This document shows, in pieces, positions 38,688 to 48,198 of a stretch of 64,000 nt of DNA. The stretch's first letter is position 1. Every line of letters begins with the position of its first letter. The notes beneath the pieces are model-generated. The model did no database searches and was not told where the DNA came from. It worked only from the letters and a program-made list of their open reading frames with translations. The position numbers and the translations under genes are program-made. The stretch spans positions 1,612,001 to 1,676,000 of the forward strand of contig NZ_CP142396.1 in the NCBI RefSeq assembly GCF_035934735.1, given 5' to 3'. Origin of the DNA: Sedimentibacter sp. MB31-C6. Lineage in GTDB: Bacteria > Bacillota > Clostridia > Tissierellales > Sedimentibacteraceae.

Positions 38688-38751
38688 TAACAAACCGCAG
38701 TTTTGTCACCCTGTGTAGAGAAGAATCTCATATGCGGTTATTGTTGTTTTT
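38688..38751. repeat. Inverted repeat carrying a decayed dispersed element
   Basis: Outer arms TAACAAACCGCA and TGCGGTTATTGTT bracket TGTCACCCTGTGTAGAG and AAGAATCTCAT (38704-38731), which resembles the common intergenic GTCATTCTGAG...GAAGAATCTCAT repeats. It lies just downstream of the minus-strand DUF1858 gene and may end it. Confidence 0.5.
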
Positions 38752-38770
38752 TTGTTTTGCTATACGAAGT

Positions 38771-38956
38771 TTATTTATTTAAAGCAGCCATTAAATCATC
38801 AATTTTCATGCCGTGAACTGCAGCTGCTTCTTCTAATGTTTCCATCTGTGAACTTGGACATCCTACACAACCCATACCGTGTGACATTAATATCTCTGCA
38901 GCATCAGGTCTAGCTCTTAAAACTTCACTAATAGTCATATCTTTTGTAATTGCCAT
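38771..38956 (-). CDS. DUF1858-domain small Cys-pair protein
   Basis: A 61-residue protein that is entirely a DUF1858 module: [27 protein letters not shown] with a CxxC pair (Cys30, Cys33) and [19 protein letters not shown]. Such small domains occur alone or attached to hybrid-cluster proteins and are thought to carry redox-active disulfides. Start ATG follows AAGGAGGAAACCG, an excellent site. Confidence 0.9.
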   Translation of the reverse strand: MAITKDMTISEVLRARPDAAEILMSHGMGCVGCPSSQMETLEEAAAVHGMKIDDLMAALNK

Positions 38957-39215
38957 CGGTTTCCTCCTTATTTATAGTTACAAAAACTTTGTATATATAA
39001 TTATACATTAAGGGTATGTGATATTCAATTAATTTTATAAAAAAAACATAATATTTTAATAAAAAAAAGCTAACGTTATCATTTGCTATAATGCTAAAAA
39101 CTGTTTGAATCAAAGTATATATTGTGATATAATTTTTTTAAAATATAAGAAAATTAATTATATATATTTAAGACTTCTATAATCTTTTTAGCAGTAATAC
39201 GAAGGAGAGTCTAAT

Positions 39216-40157
39216 ATGTACCAAAAATATAATGATAAAATTAGCAATATAAAAGAATGTTTACAAAAGAAAAATAAATTATCAGGGCTTCTTAAACAAA
39301 CTGAGCAGGACTTAATTCATGAGAAGTTACAATTAAATAAATTATCAAATGCGTTAAAAAAGGAGAATAAGGATGTATTAAAACTAGAGACAGCTAGTAT
39401 TGCTTCTTTATTTTATACTGTTTTAGGAAATAAAGAAGAACAGTTAGAAAAAGAGAAACAAGAAGCTTTGAAAGTCAAGTTGAAATATGATCAAAGCAGG
39501 CATAATGTAGATTTTTTATTTAATGAAACTAAAAGGATAGTTGATGAACTGTCAAAAATAGATGTATGTGAAAAAGATTATGAGGATTTAATAAATAAAA
39601 AGTTAGAAAGTATATATTCTGAAGATAAAGATTTAAGTGAAGAGATTAAAGATTTAATAAAACGTAAAGAAAATATAAATGCTAATATTAAAGAAATAGA
39701 TGAAGCTATTAAAGCTGGAGAAGATGCTCTTCATTCTGTAGAAAATACAATTAAAGAGCTTGAAAAATCAGAAAATTGGGGAGTATGGGATATGTTAGGC
39801 GGAGGAATGCTTACTACAATGGTAAAGCATAGTCATATAGACGAAGCGCGATATCATGGTGAAGAAACCCAAAGGTTTTTAGGTAAATTCAAAAGAGAAA
39901 TATCGGATATTAATATGGCTGTTACAAACTTTTCAATTGATGTTGGGTCTTTTGAAACATTTGCTGATTACTTTTTTGATGGACTTATTTTTGATTGGGT
40001 CGTACAATCTGAAATATGTAAGTCATTAGACTGTGCTAAGAATATTAAGAATCAAGTTGATAAAGCTATGTCAAAACTTTATGAGGAAAAAGTGACAGAA
40101 GAGTTTATGTTACACCAATTAAGCGAAAAGATAAATAATATGATTGAAAAAGCATAA
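39216..40157 (+). CDS. Coiled-coil protein of unknown function
   Basis: A 313-residue soluble protein, not recognised. Residues about 5-190 are mostly long coiled coil rich in K, E and L (LKQTEQDLIHEKLQLNKL, IKRKENINANIKEIDEAIKA). A short hydrophobic Gly-rich motif follows (NWGVWDMLGGGMLTTMVKHS, about 190-208), then a helical domain to the end with conserved-looking FADYFFDGLIFDWVVQSEI. The WGxWD-GGG motif between two helical regions looks like a hinge or membrane-surface element. Start follows CGAAGGAGAGTC. A ZTP riboswitch and pflB follow on the same strand but have independent control. Confidence 0.6.
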   Translation: MYQKYNDKISNIKECLQKKNKLSGLLKQTEQDLIHEKLQLNKLSNALKKENKDVLKLETASIASLFYTVLGNKEEQLEKEKQEALKVKLKYDQSRHNVDFLFNETKRIVDELSKIDVCEKDYEDLINKKLESIYSEDKDLSEEIKDLIKRKENINANIKEIDEAIKAGEDALHSVENTIKELEKSENWGVWDMLGGGMLTTMVKHSHIDEARYHGEETQRFLGKFKREISDINMAVTNFSIDVGSFETFADYFFDGLIFDWVVQSEICKSLDCAKNIKNQVDKAMSKLYEEKVTEEFMLHQLSEKINNMIEKA

Positions 40158-40196
40158 GATTATATTGACAATATAGAAGGTTTAATGTACTATAGA

Positions 40197-40291
40197 CATA
40201 ATCACATGACTGGCGGAATTGTGGAGTTACCACGAGGGAGTGTGAATTAAATTATAAGTCGACCGCCTGGGCTATGCTCAGGTGGTTTTTT
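40197..40291 (+). promoter_or_regulatory. ZTP riboswitch (pfl motif) upstream of pflB
   Basis: Conserved elements are present in order: P1 arm TCACA (40202-40206), TGACTGGCG, a GTGG/CCAC hairpin, CGAGGGAG, P1 return TGTGA, and the signature GACCGCCTGGGC (40261-40272). P3 (ACCGCCTGGGC with GCTCAGGTGGT) runs directly into TTTTTT and doubles as a terminator. Binding of ZTP/ZMP, which build up when 10-formyl-THF is short, should prevent termination and turn on pflBA. Confidence 0.93.
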
Positions 40292-40326
40292 AATACCCCT
40301 GAGTAATTAATACTTAGGAGGAAGAA

Positions 40327-42564
40327 ATGATAAGAGAAGAATGGAAAGGTTTTAATTTAGAAAACTGGACTAAAGAAATTGATGTTAGAGAATTTATTCA
40401 AAAAAACTATGTACCTTATAAAGGAGATTGTAATTTTCTATGTAAACCAACTATTAGAACAAAAAAACTATTTGCTATGGCTTCAGAATTAATGAAAAAA
40501 GAATTAGAAAATGGTGTATCAGATGTTGATACCGTGCACATATCAGGAATCGATAATTTTGAAGCAGGATATCTTGATAAGGAAAATGAAATTATCGTTG
40601 GATTTCAAACGGATGCACCATTAAAGAGAATGATAAATCCATTTGGTGGCATAAGGATGGTAGAACAGTCTTTAGAAGCTTATGGATATAATATGTCTGA
40701 AAATTTGAGAGACGTTTTTTATAAATATAGAAAAACTCATAATCAAGGAGTTTTCGATGTATATACCCCAGAAATTAAAATTGCAAGAAGTGTTGGGTTA
40801 CTAACAGGATTACCTGATGCTTATGGCAGAGGAAGAATAATAGGGGACTTTAGAAGGATTGCACTTTATGGAATAGATTTTTTAATAATAAAAAAACAAG
40901 AAGAATATGAAAATATTACATTACTAATGACAGAAGAAAACATTAGGGCAAGAGAAGAAATTAAAGAGCAAATAAAGGCACTTAAAGAAATGAAATCAAT
41001 GGCTAAAAAATATGGTATTGATATTTCACAACCATCAAGAAGTGCTTTAGAAGCGGTACAGGCTATTTACTTTGGCTATTTGTCAGGAGTTAAGGAAAAT
41101 AATGGTGCAGCTATGTCTTTAGGTAGAGTAAGCACTTTTATTGATATATATATAGAAAGAGATTTAAAAAACGAAATAATTACTGAAATAGAAGCTCAAG
41201 AAATTATAGATCAATTTGTGTTAAAATTAAGAATGATTCGTCATTTAAGAACACCTGAATACAATGAATTGTTTGCAGGAGATCCAAATTGGGTAACAGA
41301 ATCTCTGGGAGGCATGGGCGTAGATAAAAGAACGTTAGTTACTAAAACAACATTTAGATTTTTGCATACTTTAACTAATTTATCATCAGCCCCAGAGCCT
41401 AACATGACTGTATTATGGTCAAATAATCTTCCTGAAAACTTTAAAAAGTACTGCACTAAAATGTCAATAGAAACATCAGCAATACAATATGAAAATGATG
41501 ATATTATGAGACCAATATATGGAGATGATTATGGTATTGCTTGTTGTGTATCTGCTATGCGCCTTGGAAAAGATATGCAGTTTTTTGGAGCAAGATGCAA
41601 TCTAGCAAAATCACTGTTAATGGCTATTAATGGAGGAATAGATGAGATAAAGAAGGTAAAGGTAATAGAAAATATAGAAAAAATTAATATTAATTCAGAA
41701 ACTTTGCAATATGAAGAAGTTCTGAATAATTATAAAAAGGTATTAACATATGTTGCTGAACTTTATGTTAATACTATGAACATTATTCATTATATGCACG
41801 ACAAATACGCTTATGAAGCAGGTCTTATGGCATTACACGATTATAATGTAGGAAGACTTATGGCTTTTGGAGTAGCTGGACTTTCTATCGTTGCAGATTC
41901 ATTAAGCGCAATTAAATTTGCTAAGGTTATGCCTATTTATGATGAAGATGGTATAGCAGTAGATTTTAATGTTGATGGTGATTTCCCTATGTATGGTAAT
42001 GATGATGACCGTGTTGATAATATTGCTGAAGAAGTATTGGAGTTTTTCTCTACTGAGTTGAAGAAACATAAAACATATAGAAATGCTAAGCATACTCTTT
42101 CAGTATTAACTATTACATCAAATGTTGTATATGGTAAAAAAACAGGTTCTACACCTGACGGTAGGAAATCTGGAGAACCATTTGCTCCAGGAGCAAATCC
42201 AATGAATGGTAGAGATAAAAGCGGTATACTTGCTTCACTTAATTCAGTTGCTAAATTAAAATATAAAAATATATGTGAAGATGGAATTTCTAATACGTTT
42301 ACAGTAGTACCAGAAACTTTAGGAAAATTAGATAGGCATAGAGTAGATAATCTTGTAAATATATTAGATGGATATTTTGTTCAAAAAGCTCATCATATAA
42401 ATGTTAATGTTTTAAATAAAGATACATTATATGAGGCTATGGAAAATCCAGACAAATATCCCAATTTAACAATTCGTGTATCTGGCTATGCAGTTAACTT
42501 TAATAGATTAACTCGTGAACAACAAATGGATGTCATTAGTAGAACATTCCATGATAAAATGTAG
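40327..42564 (+). CDS. pflB: Pyruvate formate-lyase
   Basis: A 745-residue glycyl-radical enzyme. It has the adjacent active-site cysteine pair Cys406-Cys407 in [12 protein letters not shown], which separates true PFL from other glycyl-radical enzymes, and the radical Gly720 in [10 protein letters not shown], 25 residues from the end. Other PFL landmarks are [16 protein letters not shown] and [23 protein letters not shown]. It splits pyruvate plus CoA into acetyl-CoA and formate under anaerobic conditions. Start follows TTAGGAGGAAGAA. Control by the ZTP riboswitch links formate supply to folate one-carbon demand. Confidence 0.95.
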   Translation: MIREEWKGFNLENWTKEIDVREFIQKNYVPYKGDCNFLCKPTIRTKKLFAMASELMKKELENGVSDVDTVHISGIDNFEAGYLDKENEIIVGFQTDAPLKRMINPFGGIRMVEQSLEAYGYNMSENLRDVFYKYRKTHNQGVFDVYTPEIKIARSVGLLTGLPDAYGRGRIIGDFRRIALYGIDFLIIKKQEEYENITLLMTEENIRAREEIKEQIKALKEMKSMAKKYGIDISQPSRSALEAVQAIYFGYLSGVKENNGAAMSLGRVSTFIDIYIERDLKNEIITEIEAQEIIDQFVLKLRMIRHLRTPEYNELFAGDPNWVTESLGGMGVDKRTLVTKTTFRFLHTLTNLSSAPEPNMTVLWSNNLPENFKKYCTKMSIETSAIQYENDDIMRPIYGDDYGIACCVSAMRLGKDMQFFGARCNLAKSLLMAINGGIDEIKKVKVIENIEKININSETLQYEEVLNNYKKVLTYVAELYVNTMNIIHYMHDKYAYEAGLMALHDYNVGRLMAFGVAGLSIVADSLSAIKFAKVMPIYDEDGIAVDFNVDGDFPMYGNDDDRVDNIAEEVLEFFSTELKKHKTYRNAKHTLSVLTITSNVVYGKKTGSTPDGRKSGEPFAPGANPMNGRDKSGILASLNSVAKLKYKNICEDGISNTFTVVPETLGKLDRHRVDNLVNILDGYFVQKAHHINVNVLNKDTLYEAMENPDKYPNLTIRVSGYAVNFNRLTREQQMDVISRTFHDKM

Positions 42565-42571
42565 GCATATT

Positions 42572-43303
42572 ATGACAAGTGGATTTATACATTCAATAGA
42601 AACATTAGGAACATTAGACGGTCCAGGAATTCGTATGGTTGTTTTTCTTCAAGGATGCAAATTAAGATGTATCTACTGTCACAATCCGGATACATGGAAT
42701 ACACTGAAGACTGTATATAGCGCATCTCCTATGGAAATAGTTGAAAAAACTAAAAGATATAAACCATATTTTAAATTTAATAATGGTGGTATAACTTTTT
42801 CAGGAGGTGAGCCCTTATTACAACCCGAATTTTTGCTAGAATGTCTTAAGAGATGTAAAGAGGAGGGAATACACACAGTTATTGATACTGCTGGTGTTGG
42901 TTTTGGAGATTATAAAGAAATATTAAAATATACAGATCTTGTTATTTTAGATATTAAGCATTCACAACCAAATAAATATAAAAAAATTACTAACATGGAT
43001 ATTGATAACTATCATGAATTTAAAGAAGCAGTAATAAAAAACAAAAATAAAATTTGGCTTAAGCAAGTTGTAACACCTGGAGTTAATGATAATTATGTCG
43101 ATATGAAGGAGTTTGAAAAAGAAGTAAATACTTTTCCTCAAAATATGGTTAAAAAAGTAGAGCTTTTGCCGTATCATACACTAGGTGTACAGAAATATGA
43201 AAGATTGAACATAAAATATAAATTAAAAGATGTGTTACCCTTATCTAAAGAAAAACTAGATGAATTAAAAACATTTTTGATAATTGAAAAATTAGTTAGA
43301 TAA
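42572..43303 (+). CDS. pflA: Pyruvate formate-lyase activating enzyme
   Basis: A 243-residue radical-SAM enzyme. The 4Fe-4S motif is Cys29-x3-Cys33-x2-Cys36 in FLQGCKLRCIYCHNPDTW, with TFSGGEPLLQ for SAM and KHSQPNKYKKITNMD. It generates the glycyl radical on PflB. The ATG at 42572 lies 7 bp after the pflB stop, so the genes are coupled; the upstream open frame inside pflB is not needed. The ribosome binding site is weak (GTAGG), consistent with coupling. Confidence 0.94.
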   Translation: MTSGFIHSIETLGTLDGPGIRMVVFLQGCKLRCIYCHNPDTWNTLKTVYSASPMEIVEKTKRYKPYFKFNNGGITFSGGEPLLQPEFLLECLKRCKEEGIHTVIDTAGVGFGDYKEILKYTDLVILDIKHSQPNKYKKITNMDIDNYHEFKEAVIKNKNKIWLKQVVTPGVNDNYVDMKEFEKEVNTFPQNMVKKVELLPYHTLGVQKYERLNIKYKLKDVLPLSKEKLDELKTFLIIEKLVR

Positions 43304-43399
43304 ATATTAAGTAAATAATATAGTTTATGTATTAGGGTATTCAGTTTTTTAACAATGTAGTATAATCTTATATATAAAATATTTTGGAGACTGAATTAT

Positions 43400-44590
43400 A
43401 TGATAACAAAAGTTAATATAAAGAATGGGGATAAACTTTCTATTTTAGGTTTTGGGTGTATGAGATTACCAACTAAAGGTGGCGTTATAGATGAGGCTAG
43501 ATCAATATCTATGATACACGATGCCATAGAAAAAGGTGTTAATTATTTTGATACAGCTTACTTTTATCATGCAGGACAAAGTGAATCATTGTTAGGAAAA
43601 GCATTATTAGGAGGTTATCGTGAGAGAGTTAAAGTAGCAACAAAATTGCCTCCATATATGGTAAAAAGTTTGGATAATGCAAAAAAAGTGATGTCAACAC
43701 AACTAGCAAAATTGCAGACAAACTATATTGATTATTATCTGCTTCATATGCTTACAGATAAAGCAATGTTTGACAAAATGGTATCTTTAGGTGTAATGGA
43801 TTGGTTAGAAGAATTAAAACTTAATAAAATAATTAACAATATAGGATTTTCATTTCATGGTAGTAAGCTGGATTTTGAATTGATATTAAAAGCGTATCCA
43901 TGGGATTTTTGTCAAATTCAATATAATTACCTAGATGAAAATAATCAAGTTACAAAAGCTGGATTACAATTGGCAGGGACATTAGGTATTCCTATTATTG
44001 TTATGGAGCCATTACGTGGTGGAAAATTGGTAAATAATTTACCTAAAGAAGTTATAGATACATTTAATAGTTACGATTCAGAAAGAACACCTGCTGAATG
44101 GGCATTGAGATGGATATGGAATCACACTGAAGTAAATGTTGTATTGTCAGGTATGAGCAGTGAAATACAAGTAACAGAAAATATTAAAACAGCAGGAGAT
44201 GCAAAAGCTAATTCATTTACAAAAGAAGAACTTGTAGTTTTTGAAAAAGTAAAATCTATTATGATGGACAAGATAAAAATACATTGTACAGGTTGTGGGT
44301 ATTGCATGCCTTGTCCTCATGGTGTAAATATACCTGGATGTTTCTCTAGCTATAATGATAAGTATTTATTAAATGATAAATTATATCGTTGGAAGTATGC
44401 TCAAACTTTAGGTGCATTTTCTGCTAAGCCTTCCTTTGCATCACTATGCAAAGAGTGTGGAAAATGCGAAAATCATTGTCCTCAAAATATAGCTATCAGA
44501 AAGGAATTAAAAAAAGTTAACAATGAAATGGAAGGTATATTATTTAAATCACTACTTAATATCATAAGAAAAATTTTAAAAATAAGATAA
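43400..44590 (+). CDS. Aldo/keto reductase with C-terminal 2x[4Fe-4S] ferredoxin domain
   Basis: A 396-residue protein: an AKR barrel (about 1-285) with LGFGCMRLP, the catalytic Asp/Tyr in NYFDTAYFYHAG, Lys in VATKLPPYM, and GFSFHG. A ferredoxin-like tail follows, with CTGCGYCMPCPHGVNIPG and CKECGKCENHCPQNIA. This fusion is common in anaerobes (COG1453); the clusters suggest electron transfer from ferredoxin, but the substrate is unknown. A promoter lies just before it, so it appears independent of pflA. Confidence 0.9.
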   Translation: MITKVNIKNGDKLSILGFGCMRLPTKGGVIDEARSISMIHDAIEKGVNYFDTAYFYHAGQSESLLGKALLGGYRERVKVATKLPPYMVKSLDNAKKVMSTQLAKLQTNYIDYYLLHMLTDKAMFDKMVSLGVMDWLEELKLNKIINNIGFSFHGSKLDFELILKAYPWDFCQIQYNYLDENNQVTKAGLQLAGTLGIPIIVMEPLRGGKLVNNLPKEVIDTFNSYDSERTPAEWALRWIWNHTEVNVVLSGMSSEIQVTENIKTAGDAKANSFTKEELVVFEKVKSIMMDKIKIHCTGCGYCMPCPHGVNIPGCFSSYNDKYLLNDKLYRWKYAQTLGAFSAKPSFASLCKECGKCENHCPQNIAIRKELKKVNNEMEGILFKSLLNIIRKILKIR

Positions 44591-44710
44591 TGTTTTAAGT
44601 TATATTACCATAAATTAGTTAAATAACTCACTTTTTTAGAATTTCAAAAATAAATGTTGACAAAATTATATATATGTTATAAAGTAATCACTAACAATTG
44701 AATATTAACT

Positions 44711-44851
44711 TCTTATCTAGAGAGACGGAGGGATCGGCCCGTTGAAGTCTCGGCAACCTGCATTTTGCAAGGTGCTAATTCCGACAAAGATTATACTTTG
44801 GAAGATGAGGAGATGGTTTAGTAATTTACCCTCTCTTCTGAGAGGGTTTTA
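44711..44851 (+). promoter_or_regulatory. SAM-I (S-box) riboswitch before ybaK-metNIQ
   Basis: All core boxes are present: CTTATCTAGAGAGACGGAGG, ATCGGCCCGTTGAAGTCTCGG, CAACCTGCATTTTGCAAGGTG, AATTCCGAC and GATGAGGAG. The terminator ACCCTCTC / GAGAGGGTTTTATT lies at 44828-44850. High S-adenosylmethionine favours the terminator; low SAM allows transcription of ybaK and the methionine ABC importer genes. Confidence 0.95.
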
Positions 44852-44884
44852 TTATTTTAAATATTATTTTTAGGAGGTTGACGA

Positions 44885-45355
44885 ATGTCTATAGATTTGG
44901 TAAGAGAATATTTAAAACAATTTAATAAGGACAATGACATTTTGGAAATGGACGAATCTACAGCAACAGTAGAATTAGCTGCACAAGCATTAGGAACAGA
45001 AGGAGCAAGAATTGCAAAATCTTTATCATTTCAAAATAAAGATGGAGCTATGATTATTGTAGTAGCAGGAGATGCCAAAGTTGACAATAAAAAGTTTAAG
45101 GAAGAGTTTGGATTTAAAGCTAGGATGCTTTCTTCAGATGATACAGTTAAGTTTACAGGTCATGCTGTAGGAGGTGTATGTCCCTTTGCTCTTCCAGGGA
45201 ATATCAATGTCTATCTTGATGAGTCAATGAAAAGATTTAAAACTATGTTTCCTGCTTGTGGAAGTAGCAATTCAGCAATAGAGCTTACTTTAGAGGAATT
45301 AGAAAAATTATCAAAAAGCAAAAAATGGGTTGATGTATGTAAAAATTGGGGATGA
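44885..45355 (+). CDS. YbaK/ProX-family aminoacyl-tRNA deacylase-like protein
   Basis: A 156-residue YbaK-domain protein: TVELAAQALGTEGARIAKSLSF, a Lys-rich core (VVAGDAKVDNKKFKEEFGF), GHAVGGVCPFALP and the C-terminal MFPACGSSNSAIELTLEELEKL. Family members hydrolyse mischarged tRNAs, such as Cys-tRNA(Pro). It is the first gene behind the SAM riboswitch and is followed by metN, so it is expressed as part of the methionine regulon. Its amino-acid specificity cannot be read here. Start follows TTAGGAGGTTGACGA. Confidence 0.9.
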   Translation: MSIDLVREYLKQFNKDNDILEMDESTATVELAAQALGTEGARIAKSLSFQNKDGAMIIVVAGDAKVDNKKFKEEFGFKARMLSSDDTVKFTGHAVGGVCPFALPGNINVYLDESMKRFKTMFPACGSSNSAIELTLEELEKLSKSKKWVDVCKNWG

Positions 45356-45446
45356 TATATGATATTGTTTGGAAACAAGGTAAAATTTATTTACCCACCA
45401 AGACAAAGAGGAAGGGAATCAGCTTCAACATATACAAATTAAGGAG

Positions 45447-46466
45447 GTGGGGATTATTACTCCATTAATACAAATAAAAGATTTAGGAAAAGAATACATA
45501 AGCCAAGGTAATACTGTAACTGCTCTTTCAGGAATCAACATTAATATTAACAAAGGTGATATTTATGGGATAATAGGTATGAGTGGTGCAGGAAAAAGTA
45601 CTTTGGTAAGATGTATAAATTTTTTGGAAAAGCCTACAAAAGGTACTGTAATAATAGAAAATGAGGATTTATCAGTATTAAATGATAAGAAATTAAGAAA
45701 TGTAAGACAAGAAATAGGAATGATTTTTCAACAATTTAATTTGTTGATGCAAAGAACTGTAGAGGATAATATTTGTTTTCCTCTAGAAATAAGTGGTGTA
45801 AATAAAAAAGAAGGAAGAAAAAGAGCAAAAGAATTATTAGAAATAGTTGGACTTTTAGATAAAAGAAAGGCATATCCATCGCAGCTTAGTGGTGGACAAA
45901 AGCAAAGAGTGGCAATCGCTAGAGCCCTTGCTACTAATCCAAAAATCTTACTTTGTGATGAAGCAACAAGTGCATTAGACCCTACTACTACCCGTTCAAT
46001 TCTTTCCTTATTGAAGGATATAAATAAAAAATTAGGAATTACAATAATTATAATTACTCATGAAATGTCAGTAGTTGAAGAAATATGTGATTATGTGGCA
46101 ATTATTGATAATGGTTATTTAGCAGAAGAGGGATTAGTAGAAAGTGTTTTTTCAAACCCAAAGACAGATGCCGCTAAAAAACTAGTATACCATAGTAATT
46201 CTGCAGTTGTGGAAATGAAAGGAAAGAGATGTATACGTATAGTATTTGATGGTAAATCTTCATTTGAACCAGTTATAGCTAATATGGTACTAGAATGTAG
46301 AGCTCAAGTAAATATTTTATTTGCCGATACTAAGGATATTAAAGGTAAAGCCTTTGGACAAATGGTGTTGCAGTTACCTGAAGATGACTTTCTAGCAGAT
46401 AAAATTATAAATTTTTTAAAAGATAAAAAAGTTATAGTTGAGGAGTTGATAGATTATGTTAACTGA
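45447..46466 (+). CDS. metN: Methionine ABC transporter ATP-binding protein
   Basis: About 339 residues: Walker A GMSGAGKSTLVRC, signature LSGGQKQRVAIARAL, Walker B LLCDEATSALDP, and a C-terminal NIL regulatory domain (about 265-339) that senses methionine in MetN. It drives D/L-methionine uptake with MetI and MetQ. The start is unusual: AAGGAGGTGGGG (45441-45452) is an ideal ribosome binding site, but the codons at proper spacing are ATT (45453, 45456); GTG 45447 is inside the site. The start is therefore GTG without a spaced site or a non-standard ATT. Confidence 0.93.
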   Translation: MGIITPLIQIKDLGKEYISQGNTVTALSGINININKGDIYGIIGMSGAGKSTLVRCINFLEKPTKGTVIIENEDLSVLNDKKLRNVRQEIGMIFQQFNLLMQRTVEDNICFPLEISGVNKKEGRKRAKELLEIVGLLDKRKAYPSQLSGGQKQRVAIARALATNPKILLCDEATSALDPTTTRSILSLLKDINKKLGITIIIITHEMSVVEEICDYVAIIDNGYLAEEGLVESVFSNPKTDAAKKLVYHSNSAVVEMKGKRCIRIVFDGKSSFEPVIANMVLECRAQVNILFADTKDIKGKAFGQMVLQLPEDDFLADKIINFLKDKKVIVEELIDYVN

Positions 46467-47121
46467 TGGAATAATAAATGAAATAATAACTGGCACCATT
46501 GACACATTATATATGACATCCTTCTCTACTATTTTTGCATATTTGTTTGCTTTTCCTTTAGGGATTGCTTTAGTTGTAACAAAGAAGGACGGGTTGTATC
46601 CTTTGGTTTCAATTAATAGAGTATTAGATTTTATAGTTAACATTGGTCGTTCAATACCTTTTATTATATTAATACTTTTGGTAATACCAATTACAAAATT
46701 AATAGCTGGCAAAAGCTATGGTGCTACTGCAACAATAGTACCTCTTGTAATTGCTGCAATACCTTTTATAGCAAGATTAATAGAATCCTCATTGCAAGAG
46801 GTTGATCATGGAGTTGTTGAAGCAGCACAAAGTATGGGTGCTTCAATTTCAGAAATTATATTTAAAGTGCTAATACCGGAAGCAAAAACATCTTTGATAG
46901 TAAATGCTGTTATTGCAGCAGGTACAATAATAGGTTATTCAGCAATGGCAGGTGCTGTTGGTGGTGGAGGACTAGGTGATATTGCTATTAGGTATGGATA
47001 TGAAAGATATAAAGCTGATGTTATGATTATAACAGTTGTATTATTGATTATTATTATGCAACTATTACAAATTATAGGTACTCAAATTGCAATTAAAACA
47101 GATAAAAGAAATATTAGATAA
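46456..47121 (+). CDS. metI: Methionine ABC transporter permease
   Basis: A 221-residue permease with five to six spans. The ABC-permease contact loop is VEAAQSMGASISEIIFKVLIP, followed by GAVGGGGLGDIAIRYGYERY, as in MetI. It overlaps metN by 11 bp, and GAGGAG lies inside metN upstream of its ATG. It works with MetN and MetQ in the SAM-riboswitch operon. Confidence 0.95.
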   Translation: MLTDGIINEIITGTIDTLYMTSFSTIFAYLFAFPLGIALVVTKKDGLYPLVSINRVLDFIVNIGRSIPFIILILLVIPITKLIAGKSYGATATIVPLVIAAIPFIARLIESSLQEVDHGVVEAAQSMGASISEIIFKVLIPEAKTSLIVNAVIAAGTIIGYSAMAGAVGGGGLGDIAIRYGYERYKADVMIITVVLLIIIMQLLQIIGTQIAIKTDKRNIR

Positions 47122-47172
47122 ACATATGAATGTTGTAAATAATTTAGGATTAAAATTAAAGGAGAAAATGAT

Positions 47173-48057
47173 ATGAAAAAGTTTAGTAAAATATTAATAA
47201 TAGGATTAGTAGTTATATTATCGTTAGGAATATTAGTAGCTTGTCAAGGTAATGAAGAAACACCAGAAAAAGATACTCCAGTTGAAGAAACACCTGATAA
47301 GGATAATTCAACTGAAGAAACAAGTAATGGTGGTACTATAAAAGTTGCGGCTTCACCTACACCACATGCAGAAATATTAGCTCAAGCTAAATCACTTTTA
47401 GCTGAACAAGGATATGAGTTAGAAATAGTTGAATATTCTGATTATGTACAACCAAATTTAGTTGTGGATAGTGGAGAATTAGACGCAAACTTTTTCCAGC
47501 ACAAGCCATACTTAGATGACTTTAATGCAGGAAATGGAACTGAAATAGTATCTGTTGCTCCAATACACTATGAACCTCTTGCAATATATGCAGGAACATC
47601 CACAGACTTAACCAATATATCTGAGGGCGCTTCAATAGCTGTTCCTAATGATACTACAAATGAAGCAAGGGCTCTATTGTTGTTAGAAACGAATGGGTTA
47701 ATTAAAATTAAAGAAGGTGCAGGACTATTAGCTACCAAAAATGATATCATTGAAAATCCTTACAATATTGAAATCGTAGAATTGAAAGCTGCACAAGTTT
47801 CAAGAGTTATAGAAGAAGTAGATTTTGTAGTATTAAATGGAAATTATGCTATTTCTGCAGGACTTAAAGTAGAAGATGCTGTGGCTAAAGAAGAACAAGA
47901 TTCAGAAGCTGCACAAACATATGCAAATATATTATGTGTGAAATCAGGAGATGAAGATAGAGAAGATATTAAAGCATTAGTAGAAGTTTTAAAAAGTGGA
48001 GAAATAAAACAATTTATTGCTGATACTTATGAAGGAGCAGTTATAGCAATAGACTAA
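47173..48057 (+). CDS. metQ: Methionine-binding lipoprotein
   Basis: A 294-residue lipoprotein: signal peptide with lipobox LVAC (Cys24) after ILIIGLVVILSLGI, an acidic, Thr-rich linker with repeats of TPEKDTP-type units (about 27-53), and a substrate-binding domain (TIKVAASPTPHAEIL, DANFFQHKPYLDDFN, HYEPLAIYAG). It captures methionine at the outer face for MetNI. Start follows AAGGAGAAAATGAT. A terminator follows. Confidence 0.95.
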   Translation: MKKFSKILIIGLVVILSLGILVACQGNEETPEKDTPVEETPDKDNSTEETSNGGTIKVAASPTPHAEILAQAKSLLAEQGYELEIVEYSDYVQPNLVVDSGELDANFFQHKPYLDDFNAGNGTEIVSVAPIHYEPLAIYAGTSTDLTNISEGASIAVPNDTTNEARALLLLETNGLIKIKEGAGLLATKNDIIENPYNIEIVELKAAQVSRVIEEVDFVVLNGNYAISAGLKVEDAVAKEEQDSEAAQTYANILCVKSGDEDREDIKALVEVLKSGEIKQFIADTYEGAVIAID

Positions 48058-48079
48058 TTAAAGTTTAATAAAAAAAAGT

Positions 48080-48121
48080 AACACCCAGGTATTGTTAAGA
48101 ACATACTTGGGTGTTATTATA
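48080..48121 (+). terminator. Terminator of the met operon
   Basis: AACACCCAGGTAT / ATACTTGGGTGTT (48080-48115) with one G-T mismatch; the tail is ATTATAAT rather than a pure T-run. Confidence 0.7.
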
Positions 48122-48198
48122 ATATTAAATTAATTTTAAGTTTATGGTGAATACTAATATAAATTATAAACTTAAAAATATTCGAAAGGAAAGGTTTT

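Noticed and set aside
38928-39113. Minus-strand frame of 61 codons upstream of the DUF1858 gene
   Set aside because: Low-complexity I/F/Y/N composition, no ribosome binding site, and it overlaps the DUF1858 start and its promoter region.
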